DNA from: Citrus sinensis | Lineage: Eukaryota; Streptophyta; Magnoliopsida; Sapindales; Rutaceae | Direction: 5' to 3' | NCBI RefSeq assembly: GCF_022201045.2 | Contig: NC_068560.1 | Location: forward strand, 4,310,001 to 4,374,000 | Length of the DNA stretch: 64,000 nt | Shown here: positions 51,473 through 62,713 of the stretch, piece by piece | Position numbering within the stretch: position 1 is the first letter of the stretch | How the letters are laid out: each line of letters starts with the position of its first letter | Made by a program: the position numbers and the translations under genes | The notes under the pieces: model-generated | What the model saw: only the letters and a program-made list of their open reading frames with translations | Told to the model about the DNA's origin: nothing | Database searches by the model: none

Positions 51473-53459
51473 ATGTCAAAAGGCAAAGAGAAAGTGATTG
51501 AGGTTGACGATGATGAGTTAGACTTCCTACCTAGTCTACTCCCTGATCCCACTTTTGACCCCGGGATTCCTCTAGAACCGATAAGACCTAGTATATAGAC
51601 TAGTGCTAGGAGAAATTCTCCTGAAGCCACCACATTAAATAGCGATGATGATGGGTCTTCTGGTTCGGAGGATACTCTAAGTGAGGACCCGGGTGGAAAT
51701 TCTGGTGAAGTGTCCTCACCAGAAGTATCGCAACCCAAAAAGAAAATAAAGATAGGGGGTAGAGCTCTATCAGAGCATTACGCTATCGACCACATGACCT
51801 GCATGACCACAGTAGAAGACCTCGTCGAACTCCAAGCTGAGTATGACATTCCTGATGATATACCCCTTAGAATTTCAGTGAAAAAAAGACACTCCCAGTC
51901 GACCGCTTAGAGGGTATGTTACTCTATTTCTAGAGAGCTTTAAGTTCGGGATGAGGCTGCCTTTACAACCGTATTTCGTCCAAATGCTTAGGGGGTTACA
52001 TTTAGCTCCTGGTCAACTTAACCCTAACGGGTGGAGGGTACTTTCTGGTCTGTTCATTTTGTGGAGCAGATGCTGTCAGAAAGAACCCATGGTTGAAGAG
52101 GTCAAACATCTATATCAGTTAAAGAGCAGCCCCAAAAACGCCGGCTGGTATTATTTCATATCAAACACCAAGACTAGGAAACTCATAACCGATCTTCCAA
52201 CAGGTGGTGGTGGGAATTGGAAGAGAAAATTATTTTTTGCTGGGGGTCTCTAGGGTCAAGTGGCTCAGATTGATGGGGAGAACATTCATGTCCCTCCCGT
52301 TTCGTAGTTCCAGGTTGCCTGCTCGTTTTAGATGTCTTGTACCCTTAGTTGTTCTAGTGATTGATCATTTTCTAACACGGTCTTTGTTCGAACTGCAGGT
52401 TCCTAGGGCGTCCACTACAACCTCGAACCTGACGAGCTCAAGCGGATCAAGACTGTATTGGCAAATTCCTGTTCGTACAGGGAATTGCTGACTATCTATA
52501 ACTTCTTCGAGTCTCGCCTAGTACCCACCAATCTCGAGATGAAGGACATTGTGATTGGGGCTTTGACCAGAAAACGTCGTCGTCTTGGTGCTGCTAAGCG
52601 AGATCACAACAAAGAGGCTCCCCCTGGGAAACGGGTCAACACTGCGGAGCAGGCCTCCCCTTTGAAGACTTTACCTCATCCTCCTCCTGCCAGAGCCAGA
52701 GAAACTAGTGGAAGTGGTGATGATCCCACTTTCCCACATCCACCAGCAGGGTTAAGACCTCTTTTGCCCGACAATTGACTAGAGCATCTGTTCCCTTACA
52801 TCAGCGAGTTTTCTAGGCTCGTGAGCAAGAAGGACTTGGAGGATTTTGACGGTAGCACTTTAGGCGAGTTGGTTGGGGCCATGCAGTTCAGTGCTTTTCA
52901 CATTGGTTGTATGGCCACGTACTACAAGGCGAAGGTCGGTCGTTACGACCGAAAAATGAAAGAAGACCTTCAGTCAGCAAAAAACAAAGCTGACGCTGTC
53001 GAGAAGAAAACTGCAGATCTCAACCTCGAGAATCTGAAATTGATAGAGCGGGAGTCTCTCGCGCAGGCAAAAGTTATCACCCTTGAGGAGGAGCTAAATA
53101 AGGTTAACGATGATTTGCAGACGCAACAAACTACCTACAAAGCTCGACTCGAATCCCTTACAGCTTCCCACCAGACCCAGGTCGAAAACTTAAAGAAGGA
53201 AGTTGATAACCAGGGGCTTCGGTATTCTTATCGGTGCATCATGGCCGTTCTTAGGAAGCAGCATCTCGGTCTGAAGATTGATGAGCTTGCTGCTGGTGTA
53301 GCTGAATATATGGACGAGAAGGCAGCTAAAGAAGGTGGTGAAGAGGCGGAACCACATGCCACTGAGGAGGCAACCTCCCCTCCTCGTGCAGCTCCTACTG
53401 ATGTTGTCGAGGCAAGTACCCCCCCTCCGGGCGCAACTGGTGAGACCCCCTGCTCCTGA
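51473..53459 (+). pseudogene. Antisense accessory ORF of the Tat element (gypsy-type transposon domain)
   Basis: Starts MSKGKEKVIEVDDDELDFLP at 51473. The conserved core is GYVTLFLESFKFGMRLPLQP...LNPNGWRVLSGLFILW (51914-52070), which resembles the Pfam 'Transposase_28 / putative gypsy type transposon' domain. The C-terminal half (52821-53400) is a long coiled coil (KEDLQSAKNKADAVEKKT...). Breaks: an in-frame TAG near 51596, a frameshift around the A-run near 51881, and TGA at 52776-52778. An intron may end at TGCAG 52398. The function of these antisense ORFs is not known. In this copy it is not translatable as one protein. Confidence 0.65.
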
Positions 53460-53640
53460 AGTGGACCAATCGGCAGAGACGGCTCTGCTTACTGATTCCC
53501 CGTCCTCTTGATTGGATTTTACGTTATGTACTTCTTTTTGGGACGTTTTATGTCGAGAATATTAGCTCTTTACTATTTTTGGCAAATTAATAAAACTCCT
53601 GAGTTTGTTTGCTTTGCTTTTCACTTTATTCTTTACTGTC

Positions 53641-54220
53641 GAGCAGATCCTGACATTCTAAGCTTCCAGTCTCGTCATAGAGCAGGCTCTAAGACTTATG
53701 AGGCCTTTGTATGGTTTTTAAACTTTTTCTAACTTTTGGTGGTCTGCTCTCCTTCTTATGGCTGAGCAGATTCTAGCATACCTGGCTTCCTGTCTCACCA
53801 TAGAGCAGGCTCTGAGACTTGTGGAGCATTTGCGTGCCTTAGAAGATTTTTGGAACTTTTGTGGTCTGCTCGCCTTCGCTTGGTCGAGCAGATCCTGGCA
53901 TGCTTGGCTTCCTGTCTCGCCATAAAACAGGCTTTGAGACTTTGGAGCCTTTGTGTGCCTTAGAAGATTTTTGGAACTTTTGTGGTCTGCTCGCCTTCGC
54001 TTGGTCGAGTAGATCCTGGCATGCTTGGCTTCCTGTCTCGTCGTAAAACAGGCTTTGAGACTTTGGAGCCTTTGCGTGCCTTAGAAGATTTTTGGGACTT
54101 TTGTGGTCTACTCGCCTTCGCTTGGTAGAGTAGATCCTGGAATGTTTGGTTTCCTGTCTCGTCATAAAACAAGCTTTGAGACTTTGGAGCCTTTGCGTGC
54201 CTTAGAAGATTTTTGCTTGT
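53641..54220. repeat. Five tandem copies of a 122-bp repeat
   Basis: Units starting GAG(C/T)AGAT(C/T)CT occur at about 53641, 53763, 53885, 54006 and 54128. Each contains CTTCC(T/A)GTCTC, AACAGGCTTTGAGACTTTGG-type text and CTTAGAAGATTTTTGG. The three downstream units are the most alike, which suggests recent amplification at that end. Confidence 0.88.
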
Positions 54221-54261
54221 GTAATATGACAACTGAATGAAATTCCTCCATCTTTCATTAA

Positions 54262-54846
54262 TTATTGAATTCGGCTTACATGCAATTGACTAAGTATAAA
54301 ACAAATAATAAGTACGAAGAGAAATAATTCTAAAGCATAATTGGGTCTTACTGGAAATATTTCGTGAGATGTGCTGCGTTCCAACCTTACTATTTCCAGC
54401 TCCTCAACAGGCTCCTCTCTGCCATCCTTGACTCCCACTTGAGTATCAAGTGATGTGATCTGCATTGCTTCCCTTGCTGCTGTGGAGTAACAGCTTCGGG
54501 CAATTCTCTGGTCTCCTCGTACCACCCCAACTACTCCATTTACCCGATACTTGAGAGCCAAGTAATGGTTTGAGAGTACTGCTCTGCTCATCCTCAGAAA
54601 GGGGCGGCCTATAATCATCTGGTAAGGACCCTCTTCATCGACAACCACAAAATCCAGGATCATAGTCTTTTCTGTTGGGGAGCTGCCAATTGTGATGGGC
54701 AGCTCGACCACGCCTAGAGGGACCAGCTTTCCTCCACCAAATCCCTTCAAGGAGGTATTGGTGTGCTCTAACCTCAGGTCTGCTATTCCCATCTCCTCCA
54801 GAGTTGTCTTGAATAGGACATCGACCGAGCTTCTCGTATCTACCAG
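54262..54846 (-). pseudogene. Ty3/Gypsy aspartic-protease fragment
   Basis: Minus-strand frame ...ILVDTRSSVDVLF...MGIADLRLEHTNTSLKGFGGG...YQMIIGRPFLRMSRAVLS..., a retropepsin domain with its flap and IIGRPFL motif. The catalytic triad reads D-T-R where D-T/S-G is normal, and a TAG stop lies just before it. The frame runs out at 54262, where the reverse transcriptase should follow but does not. Confidence 0.75.
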
Positions 54847-54850
54847 AATC

Positions 54851-55467
54851 TAGTCAAAATTCTAGAAGAACGTTAAGAATCAACAACCAACTTAATTTCA
54901 AGTAACAAAATGATGTGCGTATCTACAATATGGCTATTGTCAGAATTGATCTAAATAATTAGTTATATATACTCCCAAATTGTCGTATATTGTGTGTCAC
55001 ATATAAGAAGCTAAGGGTTAGTAGCGAAAAATTTAAGGGTATAACCGAAAATTTAGAATTTTCAATTGACTGTTAGGAGTTATAAACGGGAACTGTACTA
55101 GAGCTATTCTTGCTATTATTGTATATACAAAAAATATATATATATTTGACTCAATAAGTACATATGAAAGCTCTTAAATGAACATCCAATATTTTATAGT
55201 ATCGTTTATTTTTAAATTCACATTTTAAAATATACAGATATTCAGCCGAAAAAAAAAAAGAAAACGGTGTGTTTTATGAGATGGGAAAGAAACTAACAAA
55301 GTTGGCGTGCACAAGATGAAAATGACCTATACTATTATACTAATGAGGTCTTAAAGGAAATTTTATCCATGTTTACAGAACACGGGCCTTGGAATTTGAT
55401 TTTACTGTAACAAAGGACCCTCTAGCGGCCTACATGTGGGTTCTTATAATCTTATATTTAGTAGAAA
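54851..55467. other. Intergenic DNA
   Basis: AT-rich; no gene or repeat structure recognised. Confidence 0.45.
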
Positions 55468-55476
55468 TATTATAAT

Positions 55477-56265
55477 GAGTGGAGCTATTGGCACCCCTCT
55501 AAGTTCCTGAAAAAACTCCTTTTCTGAGTGCACTTCTTAAATATTTTTATATATACATCACTTCTCAAAAATCACATTTTAATTCCAAATTACCCTCATC
55601 ACTTTACCCTTTTTTCTTTTTTTAGGTTTTAAATTCTCATCATTCAGATTTTTATATTTAGAACTTATTTATTTGTATCCATTCATTTCTCAAAACTAAT
55701 CTTATTGATTTAATCTATAATAAATCGATTCATTTTTTCTTTTCTAATCTTAAATTTTATCCCTAACTACTGGTTTTCAATCCAATCTCCTACTCTTCGC
55801 ATTAAAAAAAAATTATATAATTCGAGCTAGTTAGCTAGTATAAAAAATCAACAAAAAAAAATATTTTTTTATATCTATCACAAGATCAAAGGAATGCGGG
55901 AAGTATAACAAATAAATAGGTGAATCAGCTGCTGAAGAGTAGATGTTGTTATGGAGTTTTAATTACTTAAATATTTAGATTTTATTTTTTTTTATTTTAA
56001 AGGGTATTTATTTTTATTATCATAGTGACTTGATGACATTGTAGTGGGTTTCATTTCAATTTCAATTTGAAGTATTTGCTAGTTAAAAAAAAAATGTTGC
56101 AGTTGCCGCCGCCGGGGGGTGTTCATTTGTTAAAGATGATGAAGGGGGTTAATTTCGGAAATAAACCAGGGTTTCAAAATCACGCTGCATTCATCAATTT
56201 ATTTTGGGGTGCGGCAAGAAGAGGGGTTTTTTAAGGAAAGCAGTGGTGTGCGAATAGCACCACTC
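55477..56265. mobile_element. Mutator-like MITE, 789 bp
   Basis: Flanked by a perfect 9-bp duplication TATTATAAT (55468-55476 and 56266-56274). The terminal inverted repeats are GAGTGGAGCTATTGGCACCC on the left and GAGTGGTGCTATTCGCACAC from the right-end complement. No coding frame. It belongs to a different family from the two MITEs at 1-2.3 kb. Confidence 0.82.
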
Positions 56266-56274
56266 TATTATAAT

Positions 56275-57700
56275 ATACTAAAACTTCTTTATAGTAATAT
56301 CGTACATATAGGAGTAACATTCTTACAGATACAAAAAATTTTGGGCCCAATTTGGGCTACTTATAAATAAAAATAGGGTGGGGTTTTTGAGCCCAGTAAA
56401 CTACTGATAAGAACCACATTTAAAAATAATTTTTACTTATTAAAATACTCCTAGATCAAATTACAATTATAGACATTAAACTATTATTATAAAATATAAT
56501 TTTTTTACTATTAAACCCATCTATATATCTAATGTTGTATTTTATATTCTTTATTTTTTATTAATCTTAAAACATATATATAAGTATACATGTCAGCAAG
56601 CCACTAGTGAATTGGCTCCCATAATCTGGTTTCATTGTGTAGCTACATCTCATGATTAAATGCAGATACTTATATTTTAAGAAACGAATGCTTTAATATA
56701 TTCAGTTTTAGTAACAAATAGAGTTACAATTTGTTTTACCTTTTTTTTTATAATTAAATAAAATGAATTTTCTTCGTGACGAGAAATAGTAAGTATTTAA
56801 ATAATTTTTATCTTATTTTTTACACAACTGGTTCTTTTAAGTTATTTTCTAGTAAAATTCGAGCATTTCATTTTTAAACTATAAAAAAAATTTAATAATT
56901 AATCGAATTATTTCTTGAATGAATAAAAAAATCATAGACAACTACAAAAATTTTAGTTTTCTTATGGATTGGATTATATTAACAAAATATTTGAATTCAT
57001 TATTTTGAGCACATATAAATTTATAGTAAAAGCATTATTGTTATACAAATTGAGTTTAGTAAGGATCTATTAGGTATTTAGGTGGGTTTGTTGAGTAAAA
57101 TTTAAAATTTTGAAATTTAATAATAGGTTTATTTAGTAATTGGGTTTAGTAATTAGTTTTATGGGTTCAAATAGTCCCACCCATAAAAATAAGTTCCACA
57201 CTAAGATAAGTTATAATTTTTTGAATCTTATTTTAAGGAACTCGTCTTACAAGTAATAATTATTTATATATTATAAAAAACATATGCTTTTTTTTTAAAT
57301 TATGTCTTTCTTTATCAATGCCTATACATTAGATTTGATATCCTCCATTAATAATTTTTCTTTCTTATGGTGAAATCTCCTTCATATGCTCTTGTTGATT
57401 CTAAACAAAGCCGCCTTTTTGATATGGATGGAAACTTCCCAATTCCTATTAATATAGTGATACTTTTTTCCCCCTATATCACTTGCACTAAGGATAACTA
57501 AAGTAAAATATTAATTTTTATAATTACATCTTTATTAAGTTATAACCTTCTTACAGTAACAAAATTTATTTGGTGCGAACATTATTACTATAGAGAGTTC
57601 TTACTATTGCAATCAAATGAAAAAACAAATATAATAATTTTACGTGACTTGAATTTTCACCTATATCCATTAGTGAAGACGTGAAGTTAATCTTTACTAT
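56275..57700. other. Intergenic DNA
   Basis: Strongly AT-rich. I see no gene. Confidence 0.45.
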
Positions 57701-58187
57701 TAAAAAAAAATATATGGGATACAAATATTGGATGATAATATATCACAACCAAATCCCAGTACACCCAAAATTCTCTCACCCAAGCTCCCAAAATTCAGTC
57801 GATCAAATGTAACTCTCACCAAAATAATAATAATAATGATAATCATCATCATCTTATTGTCCTCGCCATTATACTTGGGGCCATAGAGAATTCTGACATT
57901 TGCCATAATACGCAGCTTAGTACCCTTAGCCTGATAATGTAAAAAAACAAAACAGTTTAATAAAATTAATTTAATCTTACGATTTTCAGAACACTGAGAA
58001 ATATGGTATAAGTTGATGAATAAGGTTTTGTTAACCTGATGTCAGGAACCACAGCCAGTGATGCTCCAAACCCAGCATTGCAATCAAAATTAAGGCCGTC
58101 CCTTGATAGAACCTGCATAAGAAAAAAGGAAAAAAGAAGCTAACGGAGTTCAACCACTAAACTTATTTAAACTTATATGAGTGGACA

Positions 58188-59172
58188 TGATGACAAAATA
58201 ATCCGGACTATAATCCGCATTGGGTTCAACCTGTACTGGATTCAAATAACATCCAAAATCTGTCGGTGTTATAATAAATCCGGACATATCCAGATCCGAA
58301 TCCGAAATTGAGTCAACCCGCATATCCAGAATCCGGACTATGATATCTTTACTCTTAGTATTATATTTTAATTTTTTTTAATATAAATAGAAAAGCAAAA
58401 AGTTAAAAGAATAAAAAAAGAAAGATGAAACACTAGTTTACGCTTTACAACTCTCTCTCAACACAGCCACCAACCTTTATCCTCTTCTCTTCATCAATTC
58501 AACACAGCCGCCAACTATTGCCTTTTTCGTCATCATCGTCTCGCCGCTTTGCTGCCATCACGGCTGTGTTGATCATTATAGTCATCAGCTGCCATTCAGT
58601 TTGTTGATTGGTTTCAAACTGGATTCAAGTGTGGTGTCAATTACCAGCCTCCAACTGTTGTTTCAGGTGGTGATTTCACGAGTGCGCAGAGGGCTATGTG
58701 CGTGATATCGAACTCAACTAGTGTTGCTAGGGATTTTTCTCGTATTGACCACAAATATGGTTTGATGTAATGCTAATAAGAGGGCATAGAGAAAGGTGAG
58801 TTCTTTGAAGCCCGTAAGGATCTTGCGGCTTTGGAGATGGATTATGAGGAGGCTGGTGCTGAGTCTGGTAAGGGTGAAAATGGTAATAACGGAGATGATC
58901 TGTGTTTGTAATTTTTTAAGCTTGTGTTCTTTTGATTGCTAATTTGTTTTGGTGGTCGGAATTTCTAGTTGCGTTGGTTCACGTTCTGCTGCTTTTACTT
59001 TTTTGGGTGAAATTGCTATGCGGCTGTATGTTTTTTTTTCCCATTGTATCCAAGGCCTGTTAGAGAACTGGGAAAAAAATTCATAAGGATTACCCTGAGT
59101 TAAATTATCCGGGTTTACATCCGGATTTGGTATGGCAAATTGGCATCCCGGACCCGGAGTTTGCCATCCCTA
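58188..59172. mobile_element. hAT-like non-autonomous element carrying an alpha-tubulin piece
   Basis: 985 bp interrupting cassette copy 1. The ends are short inverted repeats around GATGACAAA / GATGGCAAA, followed on both sides by CCGG-rich subterminal sequence. The flanks AGTGGACA (58180-58187) and AATTGACA (59173-59180) look like an 8-bp target duplication with two changes, the size typical of hAT. The interior contains alpha-tubulin coding sequence and a CT-rich stretch. No transposase. Confidence 0.55.
58618..58911 (+). pseudogene. Alpha-tubulin C-terminal fragment
   Basis: One frame reads [20 protein letters not shown], then [20 protein letters not shown] and IDHKYGLM, then stops. After a loss of about eight codons it continues [20 protein letters not shown] with a new tail ending DDLCL. 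This is recognisably the last quarter of alpha-tubulin without introns. Three stop codons (58738-58752 region) and the missing segment make it a pseudogene, probably captured by the surrounding element. Confidence 0.85.
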
Positions 59173-61400
59173 AATTGACACATATGGCCGCTAGAATATA
59201 TATAATGCCTTTTCAAATATGCTGCTTCTTTTGATCCCCTGCATTCTTGGCAACTAATTTCTTAGCTGGGGTAACTAAATGCGCTTTTGACATCCTCCGC
59301 TCCAATCTAACAATCATTACTCATTGACAGTCAAATTGCATGTGAAGTTACAATGAGAGAACGATGGAGATTTGGTCATTATATGCATTTATGGTTTATC
59401 ACTTTTTGCTTCTCATTATCTTCGATATCCATGGATGGCATCAACATTGCATAAAATCTATTTTTCAAAGCATATAATCTATTTCATTCTTAATTTCCAT
59501 CCTGTGGACCCGTACTGTCAAATTTTGCTTGTAGAAATTTAAGACCTGCCTCTTGAATTTTTGTACAAGTAGGATACTGATGCATGGAGTTCTGGTAAAA
59601 TGTGAAAGAGCTGAACCATTTTTTCAAATCAAATTGTTTGTGGTCATTTATGAATTTCTTTGAAAAAGTTTAAGAAAGTGTCAATGTATATTCCCAGAAT
59701 TTACAATCATAATATTCATCAGCTCATTAACTAGTATAACAACTATTTTTATTACTTATTGTTGTTGTTAAATGACAATTAGTTGTCGGAAGTGCTACAT
59801 TACTCTGTCTTGTCTACTCATCTTTGACACTGATAGCCCACATTCCAATACACCCTGCTTTCTCTTTCACCCAAGCTCTTAAAGTTCACTCATACAACTC
59901 TTAAAATAAAAAAAATAAAAAATAGAAAAACAATGTTCCTATTGTCCGGCTGTCACTGGCTGAGGTGCGGCGCGGGCCGCCATACCAGTTTCTAGCAAAC
60001 ATAGACAACCAAAACAATTTTGATAAAGTTTAACTTGTGAGAAACAGTGAAAATGTTGTTAATGAAAACCTGAGTTATTGTTCAGGTTTAGGTTGATGTC
60101 AAGACGCACAGCTTCTGATGTGAGGAAAGTCCTGGCCTTAGAGGCTGCTTGCTCCAAGCTGCAGCTATCAAATCCTCAAATAGTTCAATTTGAAGCAAAA
60201 TGCAACTGCACAAAAAGAAAAAGAAGCTTACATTGTTCAACCATTACACTCATTCAAACTTATATGAATTGACATGTGGTCACAAGAATTGCATGCCTTT
60301 TAGAATTCAGTGCTTCTTTTGACCCCAGCAATCACGGCGCCAAATCAGTTTCGGGCAAACAAACTGAGTTATAACAGTTGCCTGCTCAGCATCCTTAACC
60401 TATTACATAGACAACCATAGACAATCAGGACAACTTAAGTCTAATCTAGAGAGTTTCAAAACAGTGCCAAAATTTAAAAAAAAAAAATGATATAGTTCAT
60501 AACAAAAACCTGAGTTATCCATAGCTACAGGTCCAGGTTTCCCAGCTTCTGATGCGAGGAAAGTCTTGAAAACGGCATTGGCAACCGCAGTCACGGATGT
60601 CAAATGGTAGCACCTGAATGTACAAAAGGAAAAAGGAGCTAACAGTGTTCAACCAATGAACTTAGTGAAACTGAAACTTATATGAATTGGCAATAGAATC
60701 CCATGCCTTATCAAATTCAATGCTAATTTTGACCCCACTGGCATTAGCTCAACGCCCTTTTTAACAGCCTTTTCACTAATAAGCTTCTTGTGGTCATAGT
60801 CCCGCTCTACTGCATGAATCATATGATACAATTACTACCAGATTAATTGGTCAGCTGGCTCAGAAAATTTATCACTTATCTCGAAAGCCAAATTAACGAA
60901 CATATATAAGTCAATGAAGTAATGTTTCAAACATGCAAATCTAACTCTTTTGATGTCACCTAAGTTCAGCCACACTGCTTTATTCACCAATCTAGCAAAA
61001 TTAATTCTCATTCTTGATCACATGTTCTGCAAATTGAAAAAAAAAAATTATAGTATTAGAAGATATTATATATTCTGGTGTAGAACTTTATTCAAATATT
61101 TCATGCTTCGAAATTAGATAACAAATAACGAGAGAGAAGGGGAGAAAATGACTTGAGGCTGAGAATGATTCAAATACAGCCATTTGATAGTTTTGTCAAG
61201 GGCCTATTTTCAAATCCACTTAATACATGCTGATGTGAGGAATAAGAGCTGTCTTAGTACATCTCCTTGCTCCAAGTCCAATATCAGATCAAGTTGAAAT
61301 GAGAGAATAATGGAAACTTGGTGTTTATACATTAATTTATAATTTATCAGTTATCACCTCAGTCTGCTCTACAATTTTGCATTCACTAAGGTTTCCTTGA

Positions 61401-61966
61401 GCTACGTTTCTTTTTGTGCTTGAACCTAAACATACACAGCAAAGATATTAATGAAAATGAAATTCCATAAATTACAGAAATCAGCCAAAACACATACTCT
61501 GTAGAAGCAAGCTAATGAGAATTACCTAAATCACAGTGAGTCCTATTATGTGGCAATCCTTCACGAGTAAGCTATTCTTTTTCTTAGACCTGCTTAATTC
61601 ACCAATCCAAGTCAACATAATTAAATAGTTTTCCCTATTGTTTATTTAATTAATTTTCAACATTACAAAATATGGCAAAAACAAGCACTGTATAATCAAA
61701 ATGTATTGATGGTTGAATTAAAGTTGACATATTCAATTGAAAAAAAAAATGATTAGCTAGTATTGCATCCTTAATTAGATTAGTAAAAATAGCAGCGCAG
61801 GACTAGAGATAACCTGAGGCTGAAGTGATCATACACAATTGCAGCCGGTTAAGAATTTTGTCAAGGGCAGCCTCCTTTCACATCCTCTTACGAAACCTAA
61901 TATGGAGTTGACTCAAAACGCTATTTATGCTTCTTAATTAGATTAAAAAAAGGCTGATGCTACAAT
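61401..61966. other. Intergenic DNA
   Basis: AT-rich, with faint further similarity to the cassette array. No gene seen. Confidence 0.4.
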
Positions 61967-61993
61967 ACCTGCATGTATCAGATACATGCAGGT
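61967..61993. repeat. Perfect palindrome, 13-bp arms
   Basis: ACCTGCATGTATC, one base, then GATACATGCAGGT. Directly followed by a second palindrome. Confidence 0.9.
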
Positions 61994-62037
61994 TTTATGG
62001 CCGTTGGATTCATTGTATTGAATCCAACGGCCATAAA
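61994..62037. repeat. Perfect palindrome, 18-bp arms
   Basis: TTTATGGCCGTTGGATTC, an 8-base loop, then GAATCCAACGGCCATAAA. GGCCGTTGGAT text is common near ends of plant DNA transposons. This may mark the border of the element that carries the gene starting at 62714. Confidence 0.9.
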
Positions 62038-62139
62038 TGAATTTAAACAATAAATAATTAAAAAAATATAAAAAACTTGAAACCTATAGAATCGGTCTCA
62101 ACACACATCAAACCCAGGCATATATATTTATTGGGAAAA

Positions 62140-62713
62140 AAAACAAACAAAAGGCTCTCACCTCACGCGGGAAATCAATTTCTTCTTCCCTCCCTCCTCA
62201 CTCACGGCTCACGACTCCCTCTCCCTCTCCCTCTTCACTCACCCTCACAGCTCCCTCTCCCTCTCCCTCATCATTCACTCTCTTGCCTGCAGTCCTTCAC
62301 GAGACGCCTCATCAGGGCCACCAACGACGGCGCTATCCGGCGAGGACACGCAGAGGTTGATCTCTATTGGCGGCAAGGATTTGCAGCTACAGATTCACAA
62401 CCCACTCAGTTCCCGTCATTCCATTCTAAGTCGTTGTCAGGCCATCTCTGCAGTCCACCTACGGTAATGAGACATGGGTATCATGGGTTTTGTTTGGTAT
62501 CATTATATTTGTTGATTGAGCGTTTTATTTGATGTGGTAAGAAGAATCATTCGCCTCTCATATTTAAAAATTACAGCTTTTATCATGTAAGTTTATTAGT
62601 GCGTATTGTTGGGTAATGTAATAATTTACATTGATTTAGAATTCGTGGAGAGAGTTTGATGACATTATCAGTGTGTATTGACAGGGGACATAATTTTTAG
62701 TGTACACAGTATA
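62140..62713 (+). other. Likely 5' leader of the Ulp1/KI-like gene
   Basis: CT-rich leader (CTCCCTCTCCCTCTCCC repeats at 62205-62275). A donor ACCTACG|GTAATG near 62463 could begin a leader intron ending before 62700. The open frame across it (62077-62532) looks incidental because of its low-complexity composition. Confidence 0.45.

Larger units (their letters stand above)
50254..54850 (-). mobile_element. Internally deleted Tat/Retand-type Ty3/Gypsy element
   Basis: On the minus strand the order is protease remnant (54846-54262), five 122-bp tandem repeats, an accessory ORF in antisense (so on the plus strand, 51473-53459), a purine-rich tract (AGAAATTGGAGGACCGG) and a 704-bp LTR (50957-50254). 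An antisense ORF with the 'putative gypsy-type transposon' domain between pol and the 3' LTR is a known peculiarity of the Tat lineage (Retand elements). Reverse transcriptase, RNase H and integrase are absent, as is the 5' LTR. The right border near 54850 is approximate. The LTR is homologous to the solo LTR at 21057-34440. Confidence 0.75.
57701..61400 (-). repeat. Array of diverged copies of the NLR-downstream cassette
   Basis: Blocks homologous to 38.8-39.7 kb, in the same orientation. Copy 1: 57741-58180 plus 59173-59460 (for example CCTTTTCAAATATGCTGCTTCTT..GATCCCCTGCATTCTTGGCA is shared with 39415-39462). Copy 2: about 59845-60300. Copy 3: about 60301-60860. A partial copy 4 is at about 61195-61400 (AAGTTGAAATGAGAGAATAATGG against 39564-39586). 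No NBS or LRR sequence accompanies them. Minus-strand exon-like frames include LEQAASKARTFLTSEAVRLD and VFKTFLASEAGKPGPVAMDN, which look like paralogous exons, but no complete gene can be built. Confidence 0.6.

Noticed and set aside
62077-62532. A 151-codon frame with PLPLPLPHHS repeats
   Set aside because: It reflects a CT-rich leader and crosses a likely splice donor near 62463; no homology recognised.
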